Source of the DNA: Anaerolineales bacterium
Lineage (GTDB): Bacteria > Chloroflexota > Anaerolineae > Anaerolineales > VGOW01
NCBI GenBank assembly: GCA_919901875.1
Contig: CAKKQG010000224.1
Location: 1 to 5,902 of the forward strand
Direction of reading: 5' to 3'
DNA: 5,902 bases
Both the position numbers and the translations under genes were made by a program. Under the pieces are notes generated by a model that searched no databases, was not told the origin of the DNA, and was given only the letters and a program-made list of their open reading frames with translations. Of the stretch, positions 1 to 5,902 are shown one piece after another; the first letter of the stretch is position 1; each line of letters opens with the position of its first letter.

Positions 1-951
<951 letters not shown>

Positions 952-956
952 GCAAC

Positions 957-996
957 ACGAAATACGCAATACGTATTTCGTATTGCGTATTTCGTA
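957..996. repeat. Inverted heptamer array between the S9 peptidase and aminotransferase genes
   Basis: On the plus strand, two heptamers ACGAAAT (957-963) and ACGCAAT (964-970) are followed by the opposite orientation: CGTATTT (972-978), CGTATTG (979-985), CGTATTT (986-992) and a partial CGTA. The flip creates a perfect 17 bp stem (957-973 with 979-995) and a 5 nt loop. It fills nearly all of the 48 nt between the peptidase stop and the aminotransferase start, and no T-run follows the stem on the minus strand, so it is not a standard terminator. A degenerate copy lies at 4228-4258. Confidence 0.85.
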
Positions 997-999
997 GAA

Positions 1000-3024
1000 T
1001 TATTTCTTACAGTATTTATCAAACCACGCCATCATGCGGTTCAAACGATCCACGCGGTGATGCGGCTCGCCACTGCGGCTCATCTCGTGCCCTTCGCGTG
1101 GGTAACGATAGAACACCACCGTTTTGCGTAACCGCTTCAACGATGTGTAAAGTTGTTCGGCATCCGATACCGGGCAACGATAATCTTGATCTTGATGTTC
1201 AATCGCCAACGGCGTTTTGATCTCGCGCACGTAAGCCAGCGGCGAATGTCGCCACGCCTTCTTCATGTCATCAAATGGCATTAACTCAAACTCGCGTTCC
1301 ACCAATTGCGGAATGTCCGTCGTGCCATACCACGACATGAGCGAATACAAACCGCGCTGCGCCCACGCGCAAGCAAAACGATGATCATGTCCGACGATCC
1401 ACGCCGACATGTAACCGGCATAGCTCCCGCCGGTGAGCGCCATGCGTTTCGTATCCACGAAACCCATCTCGACGATTCGATCTGCGCCCGTCAGAATATC
1501 GTGCATCGGCTCTTCGCCCCAACCGTTTTGAATCGTCGTAGAAAATTCATCGCCGTAGCCATCCGCGCCGCGAGGGTTGCAATAAAACACGGCGTAACCG
1601 CGCGCCGCGTGCAGCTGCCATTCGATCCACATCGAAGGCGTGCTGGGCGACCACATCACATGAGGTCCGCCGTGCATACTCACCACCATTGGATACTTGC
1701 GATTCTTTTTAAAATGGATCGGCTTGAGATACCAACCTTGTATCTCGCGTCCATCGCGCGCCTTGTAACGAACCTCAACCGTTTTGGCAACTTCTCTTTC
1801 GGCTAACAGAATTTTGTTGAAGTCGGTGAGTCGTTTTTCAGATTTGCCTTTGCTCAGGTAGAGATCAACGGGGCGCTCAGGAGTGCAAGCGACAAATGCC
1901 AGTGAACGATCATCGTCAACGCTGAAACTTAATACGACGCGATGACCACTCACAATTTTTTCGGGGACGCCGCCGTTCACGCCAATTCTGTAAATGCCTG
2001 TGTCACCCTGATCCCCCGCTTGAAAGTAGAGCCACTTTGAATCGGCTGACCATTGATAGGCTTCCACACTACGATCTAAGCTCAACGTCAGATCAACAGC
2101 TTCCGCGCCCGTTGACGGCATCACTGCGAGATGAGCCGTGTGTCCGAATGATCCTTGATCGATCACGCGCAGTGAGGCGATCCATTTTCCGTTGGGCGAG
2201 ACTTTGGGATTGAAGTAGTCGTGTCCGCGCGCGGTGATGTAGTGATACGGTTTGCGTTTTGCGGCGACGGGGAGGCGAATAAGCGCGGTATGTTCCCACG
2301 GAGAATAATCGGGATCGTGACTCTGTGTCGAGATAATGGCGTCGCCCTTTTTCGTCCAGGCGATCTCGCCGAAATTGTAATCGCCGTCGGTCAGGCGAGA
2401 GGGTTTAACTTTCTCGCCGTTCTGCGGCACGTCCATAACGTAGATGTGCGTGTAACGATCATCAAGATATTCCGTGCCGGTGCGATAAGGCAGTTTGGTG
2501 ATGATGCGTGGATCAGTTTTCTTTTTCTCTTCATCTTCTTTGATCTCTGTGCGGTGCTTCGCTTCGAGTTCATTCGATGGGGGTGCATCGTCTTTGCCGC
2601 TGTCTTCGCGTTTGCGTTCTTCTGCGTTCAGGCGTGAATTAAACGCGAGTCGTTTGCCATCCGAACTCCACACCGGATTCGTTGCGCCATTGGGCATTGA
2701 GGTGAGGGCTCGCGCTTCACCGCCATCGAGAGCGATTAAAAAAATCTGCGGCTTATCATTGCGCGCAGAAACAAAAGCGAGAGTCTTGCCATCCGGACTC
2801 CAGCGCGGAGACGTATCGGGTTTGGATCCAAAAGTGAATTGGCGCGTCGTCGGTGTCGCCGTCGAGAGATCGGTTAACCAGATCGAGCGTTTGTATTTGT
2901 TGGTGAGTTTATCGAGGCTCATCTTCACAAAGGCGATGTGCTTGCCATCGGGAGAGAGTTGTGGGTCTTCGACAAATTGTAATTCGTAAAGGTCTTCGGC
3001 TGCGATGAGTTTTTTCTTGGGCAT
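1000..3024 (-). CDS. S9 family peptidase (prolyl oligopeptidase, S9C acylaminoacyl-peptidase type)
   Basis: This 674-residue protein has the two-domain build of the prolyl oligopeptidase family, which cleaves short peptides or N-acylated ends. Residues about 15-400 carry repeated beta-propeller (PD40/TolB-like) motifs: PQLSPDGKHIAFV (21-33), PRWSPDGKTLAFVS (73-86), VWSSDGKRLAF (118-128), KVSPNGKWIAS (274-284) and QWSADSKWLYF (324-334). The C-terminal alpha/beta hydrolase domain has HGGP (451-454), NPRGADGYG (483-491), the nucleophile Ser534 in GGSYAGYM, Asp614 in DQDYRCP and His646 in EGHEMSRSG, a complete catalytic triad. The DYRCP and EGHEMSRSG wording points to the S9C subgroup. Residues 131-172 form a very charged Lys/Glu/Asp linker between blades. 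No signal peptide or membrane segment is seen, so it is probably cytoplasmic. The start is supported by a good ribosome binding site 7 nt upstream. Natural substrate unknown. Confidence 0.95.
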   Translation of the reverse strand: MPKKKLIAAEDLYELQFVEDPQLSPDGKHIAFVKMSLDKLTNKYKRSIWLTDLSTATPTTRQFTFGSKPDTSPRWSPDGKTLAFVSARNDKPQIFLIALDGGEARALTSMPNGATNPVWSSDGKRLAFNSRLNAEERKREDSGKDDAPPSNELEAKHRTEIKEDEEKKKTDPRIITKLPYRTGTEYLDDRYTHIYVMDVPQNGEKVKPSRLTDGDYNFGEIAWTKKGDAIISTQSHDPDYSPWEHTALIRLPVAAKRKPYHYITARGHDYFNPKVSPNGKWIASLRVIDQGSFGHTAHLAVMPSTGAEAVDLTLSLDRSVEAYQWSADSKWLYFQAGDQGDTGIYRIGVNGGVPEKIVSGHRVVLSFSVDDDRSLAFVACTPERPVDLYLSKGKSEKRLTDFNKILLAEREVAKTVEVRYKARDGREIQGWYLKPIHFKKNRKYPMVVSMHGGPHVMWSPSTPSMWIEWQLHAARGYAVFYCNPRGADGYGDEFSTTIQNGWGEEPMHDILTGADRIVEMGFVDTKRMALTGGSYAGYMSAWIVGHDHRFACAWAQRGLYSLMSWYGTTDIPQLVEREFELMPFDDMKKAWRHSPLAYVREIKTPLAIEHQDQDYRCPVSDAEQLYTSLKRLRKTVVFYRYPREGHEMSRSGEPHHRVDRLNRMMAWFDKYCKK

Positions 3025-3031
3025 GAAAAAA

Positions 3032-3038
3032 TCCTTTT
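3032..3038 (-). promoter_or_regulatory. Ribosome binding site of the S9 peptidase
   Basis: The minus strand reads AAAAGGA followed by seven bases and ATG (3024-3022). It fixes the start of the peptidase and is the clearest Shine-Dalgarno sequence in the window; the aminotransferase and ketopantoate reductase starts lack one. Confidence 0.75.
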
Positions 3039-3041
3039 CCG

Positions 3042-3076
3042 AAGACCTCCGAGTTCTTTAAGAACTCGGAGGTCTT
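3042..3076. repeat. 35 bp perfect palindrome upstream of the S9 peptidase
   Basis: Arms of 17 bp (AAGACCTCCGAGTTCTT at 3042-3058, its complement at 3060-3076) flank a single central base. It lies between the tRNA terminator and the peptidase ribosome binding site, only 3 bp from the AAAAGGA, so it would form a strong hairpin in the leader of any transcript reading into the peptidase. No T-run follows, which argues against a terminator. Its ends resemble those of the element at 449-511 (both AGACC...GGTCT, then a TTCGGG or TCCGAG core), suggesting a related dispersed palindrome family. That link is inference. Confidence 0.85.
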
Positions 3077-3083
3077 GGTATTG

Positions 3084-3124
3084 AAATAAAAACAACGCAT
3101 CCCAAATTTGAGAAGCGTTGTTTT
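3084..3124 (-). terminator. Rho-independent terminator of the tRNA-Pro gene
   Basis: On the minus strand, 6 nt past the tRNA end, AAAACAACGC (3124-3115) pairs perfectly with GCGTTGTTTT (3098-3089). An inner TCTC/GGGA stem extends it across one T-T mismatch, leaving an AAATTT loop. The distal arm runs into a T-rich tract (TTTTTATTT, 3092-3084). Position and structure fit termination of the tRNA transcript. Confidence 0.8.
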
Positions 3125-3125
3125 G

Positions 3126-3204
<79 letters not shown>

Positions 3205-3217
3205 AAGTTCGAGCGAG

Positions 3218-3246
3218 ATTATACCAAAGTAATGAACAATGAACAA
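3218..3246 (-). promoter_or_regulatory. Sigma70-type promoter of tRNA-Pro
   Basis: On the minus strand a perfect -10 TATAAT (3223-3218) is preceded by TGG, giving an extended -10 (TGnTATAAT). A weaker -35, TTGTTC (3246-3241), lies 17 bp upstream. Transcription would start near 3211, leaving a short leader before the tRNA at 3204. The heptamer array begins 5 bp upstream of the -35. Confidence 0.8.
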
Positions 3247-3251
3247 GAATA

Positions 3252-3294
3252 AAATCCGAAATCCCAAATCTCAAAATCCCAAATTCCAAATTTC
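3252..3294. repeat. Degenerate heptamer array, unit AAATCCC
   Basis: Six 7 bp units run from 3252 to 3294 on the plus strand with one extra base at 3273: AAATCCG, AAATCCC (3259-3265), AAATCTC, then AAATCCC again (3274-3280), AAATTCC and AAATTTC. Changes are mainly C/T at the same positions. It lies directly upstream of the tRNA promoter and is not translated in any recognised gene. Confidence 0.8.
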
Positions 3295-3304
3295 GGGTGA
3301 AGTG

Positions 3305-3367
3305 TCCAACATCCAACTTCCAATATCCAACTTCCGACTTCAAATCTCCAATCTCTAATTGCCAATA
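3305..3367. repeat. Degenerate heptamer array, unit TCCAACT/TCCAATC, overlapping the 3' end of the ketopantoate reductase gene
   Basis: Nine consecutive 7 bp units run on the plus strand from 3305 to 3367 without a phase slip, for example TCCAACA (3305-3311), TCCAACT (3312-3318 and 3326-3332), TCCAATA (3319-3325) and TCCAATC (3347-3353). The last two units, TCTAATT (3354-3360) and GCCAATA (3361-3367), lie over the end of the reductase gene: its TAG stop (3357-3355) and final residues VIGN are array sequence. Confidence 0.8.
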
Positions 3368-4392
3368 ACTTCTCTCGCTAACTTTTCTGGTCTGTTGCGA
3401 TATTCTTCCCACGAAACTTTTCCTGTCACAATAGATTCAAGTATCTCGCTTAACTTTTGATTGATCGGAGCAGAGAGTCCAACCTGTTCGGCGTGCCGAG
3501 CAATGGCGCCGTTGAGGTAACTCACTTCTGTTTTTGGTCGTCCCGCTTTGAGATCGAGATGGAACGACGGCAGTTTGTCGCCGCGCCCGCCGCCGACCAT
3601 GCGAATCAGAATCGGTTGATAGAGTGCTGGCGGCAAGTTGCGAACCGCAAACGCCAACGCCGTTGTTTGCGTGCGCGGCAGCCCTACAACGGGAATGTTC
3701 TTTGCTTTCATCACCGCCAACGTTTCTCGTAACGCGCCGATCTCGATTTGATACAAACCTGCATGTTGCAAAACTTTTGAAGTGGGCAGATCGCAGATCG
3801 CCGCCGTAGCATTCGCCATAATGTTCGTCAGCATCTTCGACCATTTCATCGCCTCGGCGTTTTTGTAGAGTTGGGTATGAATGCCGGCGCGAGTCAATGC
3901 CCGCGCAATTTGCTTGCTGAGAGCGTGGCCGCTCCACACGCCCACGCCGCGATTCTTTTCGACGATGATCTCGCCAAACTGCGGCACGCCGATGGCTGTT
4001 AACACTGTGCCGGCGATGACATTGTCTTTGCCAATGAATGAGGCAATCGTCGGCTCGTTTTCTATGCCGTTTTGAAAACTCAAGATGGCTAATGGCTGAT
4101 GGCTAATGGCTGATGGCAAATTGCGAATAGCCGCCTCTGTATCAAATGATTTCATGGCGACGATGATGCAATCGTAAGAACCGTTGGCGAAAGCTTCTTG
4201 AGGCGAAGTGACGAGTTGTAAGTTTTTTGTATTGCGTGTTCCGTATTTCGCATCATGAATCGTGATGCCGCGCTGACGTAACATCTCTACCGGTTCGGGA
4301 CGATCTAAAAACGTCACGTCCTCACCCGCGAGTTTGAGCGACCCGCCGATGTAACCGCCGATGGCGCCAGCGCCGTAAACCAAAAAGCGCAT
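3355..4392 (-). CDS. panE: Ketopantoate reductase family protein (2-dehydropantoate 2-reductase)
   Basis: The family reduces 2-dehydropantoate to pantoate with NADPH, a cytoplasmic step of coenzyme A synthesis. The 345-residue product starts with a Rossmann nucleotide-binding motif GAGAIGG (7-13). It keeps residues matching those used by E. coli PanE: Lys81 in VAMKSFD, Asn108 in SFQNG, the catalytic-type Lys186 in MKWSKMLTN, and Glu289 with Asn294 in KTEVSYLNG. The C-terminal helical domain with GLSAPIN (305-311) also fits. It is slightly longer than E. coli PanE (303 residues). Paralogues of this family act on other keto acids, so the substrate is inferred. Three stretches are repeat-derived: residues about 48-56, 92-103 and the last four. 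The start ATG at 4392 abuts a repeat and has no Shine-Dalgarno sequence. It lies 36 nt after the GlpC-like gene and may be translated from the same transcript. Confidence 0.88.
   Translation of the reverse strand: MRFLVYGAGAIGGYIGGSLKLAGEDVTFLDRPEPVEMLRQRGITIHDAKYGTRNTKNLQLVTSPQEAFANGSYDCIIVAMKSFDTEAAIRNLPSAISHQPLAILSFQNGIENEPTIASFIGKDNVIAGTVLTAIGVPQFGEIIVEKNRGVGVWSGHALSKQIARALTRAGIHTQLYKNAEAMKWSKMLTNIMANATAAICDLPTSKVLQHAGLYQIEIGALRETLAVMKAKNIPVVGLPRTQTTALAFAVRNLPPALYQPILIRMVGGGRGDKLPSFHLDLKAGRPKTEVSYLNGAIARHAEQVGLSAPINQKLSEILESIVTGKVSWEEYRNRPEKLAREVIGN
4084..4117. repeat. Alternating heptamer array GATGGCT/AATGGCT inside the ketopantoate reductase gene
   Basis: On the plus strand GATGGCT and AATGGCT alternate strictly for 34 bp, making 2.4 copies of a 14 bp unit. 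It is read on the minus strand as residues 92-103 (LPSAISHQPLAI). The distance from Lys81 to Asn108 is close to that in E. coli PanE, so the array appears to replace coding sequence more than to lengthen it. Confidence 0.85.
4228..4258. repeat. Degenerate heptamer repeat (CGTATTT type) inside the ketopantoate reductase gene
   Basis: Units TGTATTG (4228-4234), CGTGTTC (4235-4241) and CGTATTT (4242-4248) follow one another and continue into CGCATCATGAA. The stretch matches the minus strand of about 973-943, which spans part of the array there and the aminotransferase start codon, at 25 of about 30 aligned positions with one 2 nt gap. In the reductase it encodes about residues 46-55, a loop that varies in this family. 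Confidence 0.65.
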
Positions 4393-4437
4393 AGTAATTG
4401 GTAATTAGTAATTGGCGATTACCAATTACTAATTACT
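4393..4437. repeat. Inverted heptamer array at the GlpC-like / ketopantoate reductase junction
   Basis: On the plus strand three units TAATTGG (4395-4401), TAATTAG (4402-4408) and TAATTGG (4409-4415) are followed, after a 6 nt loop, by inverted units CCAATTA (4422-4428) and CTAATTA (4429-4435). A perfect 15 bp stem results (4401-4415 with 4422-4436). The array fills the whole 36 nt gap, supplies the TAG stop (4431-4429) and last two codons of the GlpC-like gene, and ends against the reductase ATG. Its A/T content explains the missing ribosome binding site. Confidence 0.88.
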
Positions 4438-5652
4438 TCTCCTTCCTCGATACGCTTCCGCCATGATCTCAATCGGATGCACCGTCTTCTTGCCCGTCTG
4501 CGCTTCGATCCACCAACGGCACGTTTCCGAATCACATACAACTCTTTGCGGATTCACATCAGCGATCTGCTCGAATAAATTTTTACCAACCGCTTCGGCG
4601 ATCTCGTATTTGCCCGTCTTCAATCCGTACGTCCCCGCCACACCGCAGCAATCGGCGCGGGACTCGGTGACGGTGAACCCGAAGCGGCGCATAAAGTCGG
4701 CGGCGGGGCGACCAAAGCCATGCGTGCGTTGTTGGCACGGAGCGTGATACAAAACTTTCTCTTCGCGTTGGATGAATCGCGTGTTGAGCACTCCTTCGTC
4801 ATCGAGCGTTTGCAAATACTCAAAGATGTCGTAAGTATTTTTTGCAACGAGCTCCGCCTCTTCGTCATCAATTCCCAAAATACTTCCATACTCATGTTTG
4901 AGGGCGAGCGTGCAACTTGTCGAGTGACCCACAATGGCATAACCTTCTCGCACCCACTCCGCGAGTGACTTCACATTAGCGCGGGCGAGTGCGCGTGCTG
5001 ATTCGAAATCGCCATTCGATTGCATAGGCAAGCCGCAACAATTTTGTTCCGGCAAAACCACTTTGATGCTGTTGCGTTTCAAAACTTCCATCGCCGCTTG
5101 CGCCACGCGCGGTTCATAGTAGTTGGCGGCACACCCGTGGAAGTACGCCACCTTCCTCATCCCGATCACTTGCTGGCTCATCTCCGATTTGTTGAACCAT
5201 GATCGAAACGTTTGGCGCGAGAAATCTGGAAACACCGCGCGTGAATCGATCCCAATAAACTTTTCGATGAGGACGCGCAACGGTTTGATCTTAAGTGGGA
5301 TGTTGGACAGCGGCGCAAAGGTGCTGCCGACTCTGCCTAGCAACTCTGATCTGCCCACGAGCCAATTACGCAATGGCAAGCCGTCTCGCCTAATGATCTC
5401 GGCGCGGGCAATCGAATTCATCTCGGCGATCTGCACGCCGTGCGGACACACCAACGAACACACGCCGCACCCCGAACAATAATCGAGCGAGTGATCGGGT
5501 GAAGGCAAATTCGGATGACGGAATCTCTGCGCTTGCGGTCCAACGGCTTTGGGCCCCGGAAATAAATCTGTCACCGCCGCAACGGGGCAAGCCGCTGTGC
5601 AGATGTTGCACTTGATGCAAAGGTCGGAGGAGAGGGGGGTCATGGATGACAT
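4429..5652 (-). CDS. GlpC-like iron-sulfur protein with two CCG (heterodisulfide reductase-type) domains
   Basis: The 407-residue protein carries two 4Fe-4S ferredoxin motifs, CIKCNICTAACP (Cys12, 15, 18, 22) and CSGCGVCSLVCP (Cys59, 62, 65, 69). Two cysteine-rich CCG domains follow: the first with Cys174, Cys205-Cys206 (NCCGLP) and Cys247; the second with Cys306 (HAPCQQ), Cys335-Cys336 (DCCGVAGTYG) and Cys378 (SETCRWWIE). This order, the CCGVAGTYG and ETC..WIE wording and the length match GlpC, the electron-transfer subunit of anaerobic glycerol-3-phosphate dehydrogenase (E. coli, 396 residues). Such proteins pass electrons from a flavin dehydrogenase towards quinones. No membrane segment is visible. 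GlpA or GlpB is not next to it here, so the partner is unknown and it could serve another FAD-linked oxidase. The chosen ATG (5652) starts 1 nt after the upstream stop, implying translational coupling; ATG at 5643 is an alternative. Its last two codons and stop lie in a repeat. Confidence 0.92.
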   Translation of the reverse strand: MSSMTPLSSDLCIKCNICTAACPVAAVTDLFPGPKAVGPQAQRFRHPNLPSPDHSLDYCSGCGVCSLVCPHGVQIAEMNSIARAEIIRRDGLPLRNWLVGRSELLGRVGSTFAPLSNIPLKIKPLRVLIEKFIGIDSRAVFPDFSRQTFRSWFNKSEMSQQVIGMRKVAYFHGCAANYYEPRVAQAAMEVLKRNSIKVVLPEQNCCGLPMQSNGDFESARALARANVKSLAEWVREGYAIVGHSTSCTLALKHEYGSILGIDDEEAELVAKNTYDIFEYLQTLDDEGVLNTRFIQREEKVLYHAPCQQRTHGFGRPAADFMRRFGFTVTESRADCCGVAGTYGLKTGKYEIAEAVGKNLFEQIADVNPQRVVCDSETCRWWIEAQTGKKTVHPIEIMAEAYRGRRSN

Positions 5653-5653
5653 T

Positions 5654-5902
5654 TTATAAGCCGCGCTTCATCTCTTCGAAATTCTTTCGCAACTTAATCG
5701 GCTCGTCGGAACGTTGCGCTACTTCGTTGAGATATTTTTCCAGAAGTTCAATTTGAATGTAGCCGTTGTGAATCAAGAAATATATATCTTCCAAGTCTCT
5801 TTCGAACGCGCGATCAATCTTCATCAAAGCGATGCTGTAAGGATCGAAGATGTAAGCTGTAAGTTGACCATAGTAATCTACGAGTTGATGCCGCGATTCA
5901 CT
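5654..5902 (-). CDS. C-terminal fragment of a nucleotidyltransferase-like protein (DUF6036/AbiEii-like), truncated by the window edge
   Basis: The minus strand is open from the right edge to TAA at 5656-5654, giving 82 residues with no start inside the window. The visible part contains YIFDPYSIALMKIDRAFERDL followed at once by EDIYFLIHNGYI and a helical, charged end (KLRKNFEEMKRGL). The DPYSIALMK-R-RDLEDI pattern recalls the C-terminal part of nucleotidyltransferase-fold proteins of the DUF6036 or AbiEii type, in which a conserved Lys and an Asp-Leu-x-Asp-Ile helix follow the core. The catalytic N-terminal part lies outside the window, so activity cannot be judged. Some relatives are toxins paired with a small antitoxin gene, but no such partner is visible. 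It ends 1 nt before the GlpC-like start, so the two are probably in one operon. The reading frame is firm, the family tentative. Confidence 0.6.
   Translation of the reverse strand, partial: SESRHQLVDYYGQLTAYIFDPYSIALMKIDRAFERDLEDIYFLIHNGYIQIELLEKYLNEVAQRSDEPIKLRKNFEEMKRGL

Noticed and set aside
1306..1806. Plus-strand 166-codon open frame opposite the S9 peptidase
   Set aside because: It is antisense to the catalytic domain of a well-supported gene, is rich in Arg and His as expected for a shadow frame, and has no recognisable motif or ribosome binding site.
2221..2989. Plus-strand open frames of 138 and 164 codons opposite the peptidase propeller
   Set aside because: The Phe- and Ser-rich runs mirror the Lys/Glu-rich linker of the peptidase on the other strand. 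They are not membrane proteins in their own right.
3252..3367. CRISPR array
   Set aside because: The units are 7 bp, degenerate and without spacers; CRISPR repeats are far longer and near identical.
3437..3937. Minus-strand 166-codon open frame inside the ketopantoate reductase gene
   Set aside because: It is a +1 shadow of the reductase, whose own frame carries the conserved catalytic residues through this region without interruption.
4393..4437. Rho-independent terminator between the GlpC-like gene and panE
   Set aside because: The stem is almost all A/T and no T-run follows it on the minus strand. The heptamer structure explains it better.

Overview
The window reads as an ordinary bacterial chromosome segment in which every recognisable gene lies on the minus strand. 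It holds, from the right edge leftwards: the 3' end of a nucleotidyltransferase-like gene, a GlpC-like iron-sulfur protein, a ketopantoate reductase (PanE/ApbA family), a tRNA-Pro with its own promoter and terminator, an S9C-type prolyl oligopeptidase, and the 5' part of a class I/II aminotransferase running off the left edge. The tRNA has no encoded CCA. Protein style (S9C peptidase with acidic linker, soluble GlpC-like protein, aminotransferase with an LPQMKLGW motif) would fit Chloroflexota or a similar environmental phylum, but this is an impression and not shown by the sequence.

Layout: 5902-5654 nucleotidyltransferase-like C-terminus; 1 nt gap; 5652-4429 GlpC-like protein; 36 nt gap filled by an inverted heptamer array; 4392-3355 ketopantoate reductase; 150 nt gap holding two more heptamer arrays and a sigma70-type promoter; tRNA-Pro(GGG) 3204-3130; Rho-independent terminator; a 35 bp palindrome; 3024-1000 S9 peptidase; 48 nt gap with another inverted heptamer array; aminotransferase from 951 to the left edge. 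No stretch over 300 bases lacks a gene. The genes do not form an obvious single pathway: the first three may be co-transcribed, the tRNA is a self-contained unit, and the peptidase and aminotransferase may form a second unit.

The unusual content is the repeats. At least six short arrays, each with a 7 bp period but with different heptamer words, sit in the gene junctions and inside two coding regions. Several supply stop codons, the last codons of a gene, or the bases around start codons. Two arrays flip orientation in the middle and form perfect stems of 15 and 17 bp. Separately, a 61-63 bp palindromic element with 15 bp perfect ends lies in frame inside the aminotransferase gene, and a 35 bp perfect palindrome with similar ends (AGACC...GGTCT) sits just before the ribosome binding site of the peptidase. 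In architecture the arrays resemble the heptanucleotide STRR sequences of heterocystous cyanobacteria, but the coexistence of several different heptamers of one period in under 4 kb, some of them translated, is worth following up.
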